This document shows positions 54,316 through 63,104 of a DNA stretch of 64,000 nt, piece by piece. Source of the DNA: Agromyces aurantiacus. Its GTDB lineage: Bacteria; Actinomycetota; Actinomycetes; Actinomycetales; Microbacteriaceae. Where the stretch lies: positions 992,001-1,056,000 of the forward strand of contig NZ_JAFBBW010000001.1 of assembly GCF_016907355.1 (NCBI RefSeq). Reading direction: 5' to 3'. Position 1 is the first letter of the stretch. Every line of letters starts with the position of its first letter. Under the pieces are notes generated by a model. It ran no database searches. It saw only the letters and a list, made by a program, of their open reading frames with translations, and was not told where the DNA came from. A program made the position numbers and the translations under genes.

Positions 54316-55152
54316 ATGCCCTTTGTGACCACGGACGACGGTGCGGAGATCTACTTCAAGGACTGGGGCGACCGCGACGCCCAGCCCATCATGTTCCACC
54401 ACGGGTGGCCCCTGTCCTCGGACGACTGGGACGCCCAGATGCTCTACTTCCTCGGAAAGGGGTACCGCGTCATCGCCAGCGACCGTCGCGGTCACGGCCG
54501 TTCGTCGCAGATCAGCACCGGCCACGACATGGACCATTACGCGAGCGATGCGTCCGCCGTCGTGGAGCACCTGGACCTGCGCAACGCGATCCACGTCGGC
54601 CACTCGACCGGCGGCGGCCAGGTCGCCCGGTACGTCGCGAAACACGGCGAACCCCAAGGGCGCGTCGCCAAGGCCGTGCTCGTCGCGGCGGTTCCCCCGC
54701 TCATGGTCCAGACCGACGCGAACCCCGGAGGGCTGCCCATCACGGTCTTCGACGGGTTCCGCAGCGCGCTGGCCGCCAACCGAGCCGACTTCTTCCAGGC
54801 CGTCGCGTCGGGCCCGTTCTACGGCTTCAACCGCGAGGGTGCGACCGTATCGGAGCCCGTCGTCGCCAACTGGTGGCGTCAGGGCATGATGGGCAGCGCC
54901 CTCGCGCACTACGAGGGCATCAAGGCATTCTCGGAGACCGACCAGACCGAGGACCTCGAGGCGATCTCGGTGCCCGTCCTCGTCCTCCAGGGCGACGATG
55001 ACCAGATCGTCCCGTACAAGGAGGCCGCTCTCAAGCAGCACGAGCTCCTCAGCAACTCGACCCTCAAGATCTACGAGGGCTTCCCGCACGGGATGCTCAC
55101 CACCCACGCGGACGTCCTCAACGCCGACATCCTCGCCTTCATCCAGCAGTAG
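54316..55152 (+). CDS. Alpha/beta hydrolase, non-haem haloperoxidase type
   Basis: A 278-residue hydrolase: MFHHGWPLSSDDWDAQMLYFL oxyanion region, DRRGHGRSSQ, nucleophile GHSTGGGQVARY (Ser), Asp in VLVLQGDDDQIVPY and His in EGFPHGMLTTH. This set and spacing match cofactor-free perhydrolases and arylesterases of the haloperoxidase group. GGAGGT lies 5 nt before ATG. It stands alone between the fatty-acid genes and the SOUL gene. Confidence 0.92.
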   Translation: MPFVTTDDGAEIYFKDWGDRDAQPIMFHHGWPLSSDDWDAQMLYFLGKGYRVIASDRRGHGRSSQISTGHDMDHYASDASAVVEHLDLRNAIHVGHSTGGGQVARYVAKHGEPQGRVAKAVLVAAVPPLMVQTDANPGGLPITVFDGFRSALAANRADFFQAVASGPFYGFNREGATVSEPVVANWWRQGMMGSALAHYEGIKAFSETDQTEDLEAISVPVLVLQGDDDQIVPYKEAALKQHELLSNSTLKIYEGFPHGMLTTHADVLNADILAFIQQ

Positions 55153-55229
55153 TCCAGCTGCTGCGCGAGGAGGAGACGGCGTGCGCACGGGACTGCCCGT
55201 GCGCGCGCCGTTTCCGGTCAGTGACCGGA

Positions 55230-55787
55230 TCAGGCGGCGGGTTCCACCTCTACCTGCACCTCGTTGTGGCGCAGGAACCAGGGGGTGAAGGGCGGGTTGA
55301 AGCGCGCGAAACGCGGTTCGCCGCGGACCGTGAGCCCTGCGGAGCTCACCTTGGCGAGCAGTTCGTCGCGGTGCCGCTCCCACGACTCCCGCGTCCAGCG
55401 ACCGCTGAACCGGAGTACGGCCACCAACTGCTCCGGCACCGTCCGCAACCTCACTTCGGGCCGAGTGGGGATCGGCGCCTCGGCCTCGGTGATCCCCGCC
55501 GGCAGCACGAAGGCCACGACATGCCCCTCACCGGTCCGCTCCTGCAGCACGGGCGCCGTCATCGCGATCTTCTCCGGCGACTGCACCACCGGCGCCGTCA
55601 TCTCGATCGAACGGCGGGCGGCGTTCTGACCGCCGATGTAGCCGGCGAGCAGGCGGAAGGCCCGATTGCCGGCATCCTCGAACGGCACGCCCCGCACCAC
55701 GGTCTCGGCCACGACGTGCGACGGATAGCGGCGCACCTCCCACCCGTCATGCTGCTGGACGACGTCGAACGGCTGCTGCTCGGTCAC
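55230..55787 (-). CDS. SOUL family haem-binding-like protein
   Basis: A 185-residue SOUL protein: FDVVQQHDGWEVRRYPSHVVAETVV, GNRAFRLLAGYIGGQNAARRSIEMTAPVVQ and FTPWFLRHNEVQVEV are the diagnostic blocks. Family members bind haem or act in haem mobilisation, but binding residues vary and function here is unknown. GTG 55787 follows no obvious leader. It converges with the hydrolase gene. Confidence 0.93.
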   Translation of the reverse strand: MTEQQPFDVVQQHDGWEVRRYPSHVVAETVVRGVPFEDAGNRAFRLLAGYIGGQNAARRSIEMTAPVVQSPEKIAMTAPVLQERTGEGHVVAFVLPAGITEAEAPIPTRPEVRLRTVPEQLVAVLRFSGRWTRESWERHRDELLAKVSSAGLTVRGEPRFARFNPPFTPWFLRHNEVQVEVEPAA

Positions 55788-55821
55788 CTTCCGAGGCTAC
55801 GCCCGCTTTCGCGGTCATGGC

Positions 55822-55892
55822 GTGCTCGCGGTGAAGCCCGACGACCGCAGCGGCGAGGGTGACCTGCCGCTGCGGCCGTGGTGGACCCGTGG
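55822..55892 (+). pseudogene. 3'-end remnant of a tmsB-like methyltransferase gene
   Basis: It reads VLAVKPDDRSGEGDLPLRPWW in one frame, nearly the same as the last residues of the intact gene (ending 54008), with matching nucleotides GACCTGCCGCTGCGGCCGTG. Nothing upstream of it encodes the rest of the enzyme, and the frame runs on into the antisense of the SRPBCC gene. It is a leftover of a second copy, about 1.9 kb from the intact gene. Confidence 0.8.
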
Positions 55893-55896
55893 GGCG

Positions 55897-56370
55897 TCAG
55901 CGACGCCGGAGGTACGCCTCGATGCGGTCGAACGCGCCGACCCAGGCCTGCGACGCGAAGAAGTCGCGGATCTCGGGCGTCGGGAAGCCCGACTGCACGA
56001 CGCTCGTGAGCGTGCCGCCCTCGACGGGCTCGAAGGTGACGACGACGTGCGTGGTCATGGTCTCGCCGCTCGGGTCGCTGCCCGTCGACTCGGTCACGAG
56101 CCGGTGCGGACGGTCGATCTCGAGGAAGACCTGCTCCTCGCGGAAGAGCGTGTCGCGGTCGGGCCCCCACACGGCGACCTGCCGGCCGCCGACGCGCAGG
56201 TCGACCTCGATCTCGACGACGCCCGGCTCCTCGTCGAGGATCGAGAACCAGATCTTCTGCTTCTCGGCGTCGGTGTAGGCGTCGAAGACCTCCTCGGGCG
56301 TCGCGGGGAGCGTGCGCGAGGCGCGCAGCTCGAGGGTCTCGGTGGTGGTGTCGGCCGTGTGCTCGGTCAT
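55897..56370 (-). CDS. SRPBCC (AHSA1-like) domain protein
   Basis: A 157-residue START-like fold protein: SRTLPATPEEVFDAYTDAEKQKIWF at the N-terminus and GGTLTSVVQSGFPTPEIRDFF, WVGAFDRIEAYL at the end, as in AHSA1 proteins. Such proteins beside ArsR regulators are common and bind small hydrophobic ligands; the ligand is unknown. ATG 56370 overlaps the ArsR stop (ATGA). Confidence 0.9.
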   Translation of the reverse strand: MTEHTADTTTETLELRASRTLPATPEEVFDAYTDAEKQKIWFSILDEEPGVVEIEVDLRVGGRQVAVWGPDRDTLFREEQVFLEIDRPHRLVTESTGSDPSGETMTTHVVVTFEPVEGGTLTSVVQSGFPTPEIRDFFASQAWVGAFDRIEAYLRRR

Positions 56371-56726
56371 GGTGTTCCGTCCTGTCCGGTGTCGTTCCGC
56401 GTGCCGTCGCGGAGGGTGAAGTAGGCCTCGAGACCGTCGAGACGGCGCTCCCAGAGGCGCTGGTAGTACGAGATCCACGCCATGGCGTCGTCCAATCGCT
56501 CGGCGCCCAGCCGGCACTGCCGGGTGCGTCCGACCTTCTCGGTGGTGGCGAGCCCCGCGTCGACGAGCACGTCGACGTGCTTGCGGATGCCGGTGAGGGT
56601 CATCCCCGCGGACTCGGCCAGTTCGCTGATCGTGGCGGGCCCGTCGCCGAGCCGCACCAGGATGTCGCGTCGGGTGGTGTCGGCGAGGGCGGCGAACGCC
56701 CGGTCGAGCACCTCATGTTGAACCAT
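56367..56726 (-). CDS. ArsR-family regulator of the SRPBCC gene
   Basis: A 119-residue winged-helix regulator: RAFAALADTTRRDILVRLGDGPATISELAESAGMTLTGIRKHVDVLVDAGLATTEK. No metal-binding Cys pair is present, matching the ArsR group paired with SRPBCC/AHSA1 proteins. ATG 56726 is 7 nt past TACACT, so leaderless. An 8-bp inverted repeat covers the promoter, which suggests autorepression. Confidence 0.92.
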   Translation of the reverse strand: MVQHEVLDRAFAALADTTRRDILVRLGDGPATISELAESAGMTLTGIRKHVDVLVDAGLATTEKVGRTRQCRLGAERLDDAMAWISYYQRLWERRLDGLEAYFTLRDGTRNDTGQDGTP

Positions 56727-56728
56727 GC

Positions 56729-56762
56729 GGTTCAGTGTAGATCACTGAACCGAGAAGTTCAA
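56729..56762 (-). promoter_or_regulatory. ArsR promoter with inverted-repeat operator
   Basis: On the minus strand: TTGAAC (56757-56762), a 17-bp spacer, TACACT (56734-56739), then ATG 7 nt on. GGTTCAGT (56729-56736) and ACTGAACC (56744-56751) are perfect 8-bp inverted arms with a 7-bp spacer overlying the -10 and spacer, as expected for ArsR repression. Confidence 0.75.
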
Positions 56763-56829
56763 TATCTGGTTTCGCGAGCGGCGGGGCGAAGGGGTGCCAT
56801 CGGCGCGCGCACGCGCCTAGCGTGGACGC

Positions 56830-57315
56830 ATGACGATCTCCGAGGCCGACCTCGTCCACCTGCGCCGGGCGGTCGAGCTCGCGCGCGACGCGCTCGACGC
56901 GGGCGACGGCCCGTTCGGGTCGGTGCTCGTCGACGCATCCGGCACCGTGCGGTTCGAGGACCGCAACCGCGAGGTGACGGCGGGGGATGCCACGCGGCAT
57001 CCGGAGTTCGAGATCGCGCGCTGGGCGGCGGCGAACCTGACCGACGACGAGCGGGCCGCGGCGACCGTGTACACGTCGGGGGAGCACTGCCCGATGTGCT
57101 CGGCGGCGCACGCGTGGGTCGGGCTCGGGCGCATCGTGTACGTCGCGTCGGCGGAGCAGATCAGCGGATGGCGCGCGGCGGCCGGCGCCGCGGCATCCGC
57201 CGTCGCGGTCGTGCCGATCAACGCGGTCGCGCCGGGGCTGCCGGTCGAGGGGCCGGTCGACGAGCTCGTGCCGGAGGTGCGAGCGCTCATCGAACGCGCG
57301 GTCGGCTCCAGCTGA
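56830..57315 (+). CDS. Nucleoside/guanine deaminase-like cytidine deaminase-fold protein
   Basis: A 161-residue zinc deaminase: the His-Pro-Glu motif (H57, E59 in TRHPEFEIA) and CPMC (C87, C90) give the metal site and proton shuttle; GDGPFGSVLVD and VYTSGEHCPMC are family blocks. His-Pro-Glu replaces the commoner His-Ala-Glu, as in some guanine/purine deaminases. TAGCGT (56818-56823) lies 6 nt before ATG, so it is leaderless. An internally deleted copy lies at 59570. Confidence 0.88.
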   Translation: MTISEADLVHLRRAVELARDALDAGDGPFGSVLVDASGTVRFEDRNREVTAGDATRHPEFEIARWAAANLTDDERAAATVYTSGEHCPMCSAAHAWVGLGRIVYVASAEQISGWRAAAGAAASAVAVVPINAVAPGLPVEGPVDELVPEVRALIERAVGSS

Positions 57316-57396
57316 CGAATCGACCGGGATCGAGACTCGTCGCGTGAGGGACGTTCGGCCCGTGAGCACGGCGGCGCTCGCGCGTAGGGTCGCGGG

Positions 57397-58116
57397 ATGG
57401 CTTCGGTGCTCGACCCGACGGGGGCCTCGTGGAACCCGCTCTACCGGACCGCGGGAGTCGCCGGCCTGCTGTTCGTGCTGTGCGGCATCACGGCGCTGAC
57501 GATCTACGCCGTGGCGCCGCCGCCCATCTCGGGCGGGGAGGCGACGCTTCGGTTCATCGCCGAGCACACGGTCTCGTACATCGTCCTGCAGGTCCTGTGG
57601 CTCGTGCCGGCGCTGTTCGGGCTGGTGGTGTTCGTCGGTCTGTTCGTCGCTCTCTTCACGTCCAGCCCGGTGATGTCGGTGCTCGGGCTCACGGTGGGCG
57701 GCGCATCCTTCATCGCGCTGCTCGCCGTCCCGGTCACGAGCCAAGGGACCCTCTCGCTGGTCTTCCTCAGCGACCGCTTCACCGCGGCGAGCCCCGCCGA
57801 GCAGGCGACGTTCAGTGCGGCCGCCGAGGCGTTGGTGGCCGAGAACAACACGCCGAGCATCGCCGGTGTGGTGACACCGCTCGGTATCCTGCTGATCTCG
57901 CTGGCCATGGTGCGGGGTGGACTGCCGCACTGGGTGGGATGGCTCGGGGTCGTCACCGGCGCGCTCGGCCTGGCCGGGGAGGCGCTGCGATTCGCGATGC
58001 CGGCGATCTACGCGGTCTACGGGCCCCTGCTGTGGGCGTGGTTCGCGATCGTCGGCGTGGTGCTGCTGCGCCTGCCGGCACGGCGGATTGCCCCACCCCA
58101 GCGCCGGTGCGGATGA
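57397..58116 (+). CDS. Hypothetical six-helix membrane protein
   Basis: A 239-residue integral membrane protein with about six helices (GVAGLLFVLCGITALTIYAV; FGLVVFVGLFVALF; VGWLGVVTGALGLAGEAL; LLWAWFAIVGVVLL). The spacing resembles DUF4386-type proteins of unknown function. TAGGGT (57385-57390) is 6 nt before ATG, so it is leaderless. No functional residue pattern is evident. Confidence 0.75.
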   Translation: MASVLDPTGASWNPLYRTAGVAGLLFVLCGITALTIYAVAPPPISGGEATLRFIAEHTVSYIVLQVLWLVPALFGLVVFVGLFVALFTSSPVMSVLGLTVGGASFIALLAVPVTSQGTLSLVFLSDRFTAASPAEQATFSAAAEALVAENNTPSIAGVVTPLGILLISLAMVRGGLPHWVGWLGVVTGALGLAGEALRFAMPAIYAVYGPLLWAWFAIVGVVLLRLPARRIAPPQRRCG

Positions 58117-58169
58117 CGCGGCGAAGCGACATCCGTCTCGCTGAAGAGGCGACCCAGGGGGCGCCGCAG

Positions 58170-59501
58170 TCAGACGCGCGTGATGGCGGGCACCAGGTAG
58201 GTCTGGTCGAGGATGGCGGCGGCGGGCTCGTACATGCGCAGCACCGGGCGGAACTCGCCGGCGGGCGCGGGCAGCCAGTTGGCGCGGGCCTTCGCGTCGG
58301 CGGGCTCCGTGTGGGAGATGGTGATGACGAGCGAGCCGTCGTCCTCGTAGCGGATGCCGGGGGTGCGGTCGCCGATCGAGTAGCGGTCGATCGGGTTGGC
58401 GACGAGGTAGTAGTCGGGCACGTCGTACATCGTGAGCGACCAGAACGCGCCCACCGGGGGCGGCGGGCTCAGGGTGAGCGTGTACGTGTGCTCGCCGGTG
58501 AGCGCGTCGCCGCGGTCGTCGACGTACGTCGCGATGTAGGCGGCCTCGAACGCCTGGTTGCCCCACAGCCCAGCGAGGGCGGCGCCCGCGCGCTGCACGA
58601 TGCGCCGCTCGGGGTCGGCGATCTTGAACGCCGGGTCGTCGAGCGAGCCCACCTCGAAGAAGTCGAGGTTGTAGTCGAACGTGTGGTACGCGAGGCTCCA
58701 GCCGTTCACGACCTCGTTGCCGCCGCCCGACGCGACGATGGTCTCGAGCAGGTCCTTGCCCTTGGCGTAGCCCGCCTCCAGCGCGGCATCCAGCTCGGGG
58801 TCTCGGCCGTAGGGAGTGGCGCCGGTCGTCGTGAGGCCGAGCGGGGCGAACGCGGCGAACGTGTCGGCATCGCGCGGGGCCGGCGGGAACGCCTGGCTCC
58901 ACAGCCGCAGCCGGTCGAAGAATCGCAGCGCCTCGCTGAGCCCCGTCGCCTCGCTCGAGGGGAGGCCCTCGGCGGCGGCCGAGCCGATGGGGGTCAGGGT
59001 CGTCGCATCCTGCAGCGCATGCACCGCGGGCAGGTCGTCGTCGCCGGCGACCGCCCAGCGACCGACGATCGACGCGACGCGCGTGGGGACGCGCACGACG
59101 GTCTCACCGGGGGCCGCCTGGCCGGCCCAGCCGGGCGGGACCAGCAGGTACGTCGCGGCATCCGTGCCGGTCGCCCGATGCCCGATGTACGCGAAGTTGT
59201 CGGTCCACGCCGACACGAACTGCAGCACGGAGTACCGGCCCGCGGTGTCGGGCACCTCGAGCCGCACCGGGCCGACGCCGAGATCGAGCTGCGCCATCGA
59301 GTACACGGTGTCGTTGTTGATCGTGACGAACGTGTCCTCGGGGCCCGCGAGCGCGCGGGCGTGGCTGAAGCGGTTCCACGGCGCCGCCGCGTTCTTGCCG
59401 ACCCCGGTCGTCACGTAGCGCTCCACCTGGTCGAGGTTGAACACGAGGGGGAAGCCGAACAGGTAGGCCTTGGTCGCGAGGTCTTCGAGCGGGGTCGACA
59501 T
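58170..59501 (-). CDS. DUF1254/DUF1214 domain protein
   Basis: A 443-residue protein with both domains of this family: N-terminal DUF1254 (KAYLFGFPLVFNLDQVERYV; TINNDTVYSMAQLDLGVGPV; DNFAYIGHRATG) and C-terminal DUF1214 (PVGAFWSLTMYDVPDYYLVANPIDRYSIGDRT; LRMYEPAAAIL). No signal peptide is seen, unlike many proteobacterial members. Function unknown. The plus-strand open frame over this gene is a shadow. Confidence 0.9.
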   Translation of the reverse strand: MSTPLEDLATKAYLFGFPLVFNLDQVERYVTTGVGKNAAAPWNRFSHARALAGPEDTFVTINNDTVYSMAQLDLGVGPVRLEVPDTAGRYSVLQFVSAWTDNFAYIGHRATGTDAATYLLVPPGWAGQAAPGETVVRVPTRVASIVGRWAVAGDDDLPAVHALQDATTLTPIGSAAAEGLPSSEATGLSEALRFFDRLRLWSQAFPPAPRDADTFAAFAPLGLTTTGATPYGRDPELDAALEAGYAKGKDLLETIVASGGGNEVVNGWSLAYHTFDYNLDFFEVGSLDDPAFKIADPERRIVQRAGAALAGLWGNQAFEAAYIATYVDDRGDALTGEHTYTLTLSPPPPVGAFWSLTMYDVPDYYLVANPIDRYSIGDRTPGIRYEDDGSLVITISHTEPADAKARANWLPAPAGEFRPVLRMYEPAAAILDQTYLVPAITRV

Positions 59502-59569
59502 GGAGCCATCCTCGCGCGGCGGGGTCGGTACTCGCCATCGGACGTGCCGCGCGCAAGCGACGACGCAGG

Positions 59570-59634
59570 ACGATCTCCGAGGCCGACTGCCCGAGGTGCG
59601 GGCGCTGATCGAGCGCGCCGTCCGGTCGGGATAG
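59570..59634 (+). pseudogene. Internally deleted remnant of a deaminase gene
   Basis: ACGATCTCCGAGGCCGAC (from 59570) equals the start of the deaminase gene at 56833; it is joined at about 59587 to CTGCCCGAGGTGCGGGCGCT, which matches that gene's last 15 codons (LPEVRALIERAV) and ends in TAG at 59632-59634. The two parts are in different frames. About 420 nt of the middle are missing. It is a decayed second copy. Confidence 0.8.
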
Positions 59635-59660
59635 CGACACGCCCGGGTGGACGCCGTGCC

Positions 59661-60143
59661 TCAGGTCACCCGGTAGGCCGCGTACCGCACCGCGTCGGCG
59701 TCGCGGACGCAGGAGGCGATGAACACCGCGTGCTCGAGATGCGCCAGCGCCGCGGCATCCGTCTCGATGGTGATCACGGTGCGGAAGTAGTAGCGGTCGG
59801 GTGGGATGTCGTCGCCGCGCAGCAGACCGGCCAGCACCTCCGGCGGCCCGGTGCGGAGGCCGCGCACCTGGAGGTAGAGCAGGTCGCCGCCGGGGGTGCG
59901 CGCGCTGTAGCGACCGTCGACCTCGATCGCGCCGTCGTCGCGGACGAGCTGCCAGTCGGCCCCACCGGGGAGGAGCTCGGCGTCGAGGCCGTTGGAGACC
60001 TGCCCGCCGAGGATGGGGATGATGCGCCGGTGGCCGGCGCGCGTCCGGCCGTGGTCGGCGAGCGGGCCGAGGCGCACGACCACGTCGAAGGCGTGCTCCA
60101 GGGCCGGGACGGTGGGTGCGTGGGTCATCGGGACTCCAGTCAT
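59661..60143 (-). CDS. DUF3237 family protein
   Basis: A 160-residue protein matching DUF3237: EHAFDVVVRLGPLADHGRTRAGHRRIIPILGGQVS, then GADWQLVRDDGAIEVDGRYSART and DDIPPDRYYFRTVITIETDAA. It is all beta, lipocalin-like in pattern, with no catalytic motif. ATG 60143 overlaps the monooxygenase stop (ATGA); ATG 60128 with GGAG upstream is an alternative. It belongs to the minus-strand catabolic cluster. Confidence 0.9.
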   Translation of the reverse strand: MTGVPMTHAPTVPALEHAFDVVVRLGPLADHGRTRAGHRRIIPILGGQVSNGLDAELLPGGADWQLVRDDGAIEVDGRYSARTPGGDLLYLQVRGLRTGPPEVLAGLLRGDDIPPDRYYFRTVITIETDAAALAHLEHAVFIASCVRDADAVRYAAYRVT

Positions 60144-61393
60144 CGGGACTCGAGGGCGACGGTGAGCGACGACCGGGCGTTCAGCGAGTCAGGGTGGAAC
60201 CCCGCCGCGGCCTTGTACTCGGCGGCGATCTGCTCGAGCTCCGATTGCGGGATGACGTCGTGGATGTCGTCGAACCCGTGCGGTGCCCGTTCGCGGGCGA
60301 GCTGCATCACGCGTTCCGGTCCGGTCCGACGAGTCAGCGCGAGCAGTGCCTCGGTGGCGGGGCGACGGATCCGGTCGTACTCCTCGAGCGCCGCCTCCGG
60401 CGACGGCGCGGTCGCGAGCTGGTACGCGAGGGTCCGTGCGTCGAGGATCGCCTGCGAGCCGCCGTTCGAGCCGTTCGGGTACATCGCATGGGCCGCGTCG
60501 CCGAGCAGGGTGGTGCGTCCGAAGGTCCAGCGCGGCAGCGCGTCGCGGTCGACCATCGGGTACTCCAGGATCTCGTCGGAGGCGGCGATCGTCGCGGGGA
60601 TGTCGAGCCAGTCGAAGCGCCACTCGCGGAACAGGTCGACGATCGGCGCCGGGTCGACCGACCGGTTCCAGTCGACGTCGGGGCTGCCCACCCCGCGGCG
60701 CTCGGCGATGAAGTTCACGCGCTGGCGGCCGCCGGGCCCCGGATTCTCGAGCGGATACGCGACGAACTTCTGCTCGCCATCGCCGGCCATGACCATGGTG
60801 CGACCGTCGAGGTACGGGTCGATCACGGCGGTGCCGCGCCACAGCGTCAGGCCGCTCCACACCGGGTCGCCGTCATCCGGGTACCGCAGCGCGCGCAGCG
60901 CCGAGTGGATGCCGTCGGCGCCGATGACGACGTCGGCCTCGACGTCGGTCGTGCCCTCCGCCGTCGCGAAGGTCGCCGTCGCGGTCGTACCCTCGGCATC
61001 GTCGATGCCGACGAGACGGTGACCGAGGTGGACCACGTCGCCCAGGCGTTCCTCGACCGCCTCGAGCAGCGCCAGCTGCAGGCGGCCCCGGTGCACCGAG
61101 AGCTGCGGCCACCGGTAGCCCGCCGCGAGACCGCGCGGTTCGCTCCAGATCCGCTGCCCGTGCCGCGTGAAGTAGGTGAGCGTGGACGGCGCGACGCCGA
61201 GCGCGCCGACGCGCTCGGCCAGCCCGAGTTCCGTGAGCTCGCGCACGGCGTGCGGCAGCAGGTTGATGCCGACGCCCAGCCCGCGGATGCGGTCGGCGCG
61301 TTCGAAGATGCGGATGTCGCGGAAGCCGGCCGCCTCGAGGCTCAGGGCGGCCGCGAGGCCGCCGATGCCGGCGCCGGCGATGACGATGCGCAC
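60140..61393 (-). CDS. FAD-dependent aromatic monooxygenase
   Basis: A 417-residue class A flavoprotein hydroxylase: dinucleotide fold IVIAGAGIGGLAAALSLEAAG, the DG motif VIGADGIHSALR and the GD motif TTLLGDAAHAMYPNGSNGGSQAI. It resembles salicylate/6-hydroxynicotinate-type monooxygenases acting on a phenolic or N-heterocyclic ring. GTG 61393 has GAAGGAGT upstream. It is coupled to the DUF3237 gene; the amidohydrolase and permease upstream suggest degradation of an imported amine or ring compound. Confidence 0.92.
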   Translation of the reverse strand: MRIVIAGAGIGGLAAALSLEAAGFRDIRIFERADRIRGLGVGINLLPHAVRELTELGLAERVGALGVAPSTLTYFTRHGQRIWSEPRGLAAGYRWPQLSVHRGRLQLALLEAVEERLGDVVHLGHRLVGIDDAEGTTATATFATAEGTTDVEADVVIGADGIHSALRALRYPDDGDPVWSGLTLWRGTAVIDPYLDGRTMVMAGDGEQKFVAYPLENPGPGGRQRVNFIAERRGVGSPDVDWNRSVDPAPIVDLFREWRFDWLDIPATIAASDEILEYPMVDRDALPRWTFGRTTLLGDAAHAMYPNGSNGGSQAILDARTLAYQLATAPSPEAALEEYDRIRRPATEALLALTRRTGPERVMQLARERAPHGFDDIHDVIPQSELEQIAAEYKAAAGFHPDSLNARSSLTVALESR

Positions 61394-61454
61394 GAGTACG
61401 ACTCCTTCGTGGTCGGGCCGAGCGCCCGGTCTGAGTGGTGGGAACGGTCGGCGT

Positions 61455-63104
61455 CTACCGGCGCGCCGGCTCGGGCTGCGCCGGCACCGCGGCATCCGTG
61501 ACGACCCGGCCGTCGACGAGCGTCAGGAGCACCCGCGCGCGCCCGAGCTCGTCGGCCTCGACGGTGAGCGGGTCGGCGTCGAGGACGGTGAGGTCGGCGA
61601 CGGCGCCGACCTCGAGCACACCGCCGCGCTGCCCGATGGTCGTGTACGGGTGGGTGGTGAAGCCGCGCAGCGCATCCACCGCGTCGAGGGCCTGCTCCGG
61701 ATGGACCGGCCTTGCCGCCGGGTCGTCGTGCGGGCGTCGCAGCCGGGCGTCGGCGAGGATGCCGACTGCGTCGCTCGGCGCGATCGGCCAGTCGGAGCCC
61801 AGGGCCAGCGGCACGCCCGCACGGACCAGGTCGCCGGTGCGGAAGCCGCGCGCCGCCCGCTCCTCGCCGAGCCGCTTCGACCAGTGGTCGGTGCCGTCGG
61901 CGCGCGTGAACAAGGTGCAGTGCGTCGGCTGCATGCTGGCCGTGATGCCGGATGACGCGAAGAGCTCGAGCGCGGCATCCGTCATCGTCTCGATGTGCTC
62001 GACCCGGTGGGTCGCGTTCCGGTGCGGCAGGCCGGCGATCGCGCGCACCACGAACTCGATGCCCGCATCGCCGATAGCGTGGGTGGTCGTCGGGATGCCG
62101 CGGCGGTCGAGCTCGGTGAGCGCCTCGCGGTACTGCTCCGGGTCGAGCCAGAGCGACTTGGTCGACTCGCCGAGGCAGTCGGGCTCGTGCAGCCAGGCCG
62201 TGCCGTTGTCGATCGTGCCGTCGATCATCATCTTCACGCCCTCGACGACCCAGCGACGCCCGCGCGTTCCCTGCAGGCGTGCGAGCCGGTCGACCTCCTC
62301 GACGGCGGTGCCGGGTTCGAACCACGGCGACATCCGCAGTCGGATGGGCAGGTCGCGGGTCTGCTCGATCGCCCGGAGGAGCTCGATCGTGTCGGGCGCC
62401 AGGTCCTGCACCTGCCCGGCGGTGAAGCCGGCGCGGGCCATCCGCAGGAGCACGTCATGGAGCCGGTCGACGCGCTGGTCGAACGAGAGCTCCGGGACGA
62501 ACGGCTGGACGATCGCCATCGCCTGCAGTTCGAGGAGGTACCCGGTCGGCCGGCCGTCGGCATCGGTGACGACGCGGGAGCCGTCCGTGAACCGCTCGTC
62601 GCCGCGGCATCCGGCGATCTCGAGGGCCCGGCTCGAGGCCAGCGCGGCGTGCGCGTCGAACAGCCGGATGAACGCCGGGCGGCCCGGGGCGACCTCGTCG
62701 AGCACGCGGTTGGTGACCTCGCCGCCCTCGAACGCGTTCGGGTCGAGCCCCCAGCCGAGCAGCCAGTCGCCGTCGCCCAGGTGCTCGAGCTCGGCGCGCA
62801 GGCGGTGCTCGACGTCGGCGAGGGTGCGGCATCCATTCAGGTCGGCGCCGCGCGTGAGGCCGAGGCCGAACACGGGGTGGATGTGGCTGTCGACGAAGCC
62901 CGGGAGGATCGCCGCGCCCGGCAGTTCGATCACCGTGGTGGCGTCGTCGATGAGCGGCTCGAGGTCGGCGCGCCCGCCGATGGCGAGGATCCTGCCGTCG
63001 GCGACCGCGACGCCCGTGGCATCCGTCGGGGCGAGGTCCTGGTCGGCCATGGTGATGACGCGGCCGCCGAAGACCACGGTCTCGGCGCTCGTGCGAGTGC
63101 TCAT
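61455..63104 (-). CDS. YtcJ-like amidohydrolase
   Basis: A 549-residue metal-dependent hydrolase of the amidohydrolase superfamily, YtcJ/NfdA type: LPGFVDSHIHPVFGLGL (His-x-His metal ligands), VKMMIDGTIDNGTAWL, TTTHAIGDAGIEFVVRAI, ALGSDWPIAPSD (Asp ligand) and a C-terminal beta-sandwich piece. Family members hydrolyse N-formyl or N-acyl amides. ATG 63104 overlaps the permease stop. Fits a pathway in which an imported amide is cleaved and then oxidised. Confidence 0.92.
   Translation of the reverse strand: MSTRTSAETVVFGGRVITMADQDLAPTDATGVAVADGRILAIGGRADLEPLIDDATTVIELPGAAILPGFVDSHIHPVFGLGLTRGADLNGCRTLADVEHRLRAELEHLGDGDWLLGWGLDPNAFEGGEVTNRVLDEVAPGRPAFIRLFDAHAALASSRALEIAGCRGDERFTDGSRVVTDADGRPTGYLLELQAMAIVQPFVPELSFDQRVDRLHDVLLRMARAGFTAGQVQDLAPDTIELLRAIEQTRDLPIRLRMSPWFEPGTAVEEVDRLARLQGTRGRRWVVEGVKMMIDGTIDNGTAWLHEPDCLGESTKSLWLDPEQYREALTELDRRGIPTTTHAIGDAGIEFVVRAIAGLPHRNATHRVEHIETMTDAALELFASSGITASMQPTHCTLFTRADGTDHWSKRLGEERAARGFRTGDLVRAGVPLALGSDWPIAPSDAVGILADARLRRPHDDPAARPVHPEQALDAVDALRGFTTHPYTTIGQRGGVLEVGAVADLTVLDADPLTVEADELGRARVLLTLVDGRVVTDAAVPAQPEPARR

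Noticed and set aside
57429..61022. A very long plus-strand open frame (over 1190 codons) across several genes
   Set aside because: It runs antisense to the DUF1254, DUF3237 and FAD monooxygenase genes, is Arg/Gly/Ala-rich with no domain, and arises because high GC removes stop codons.
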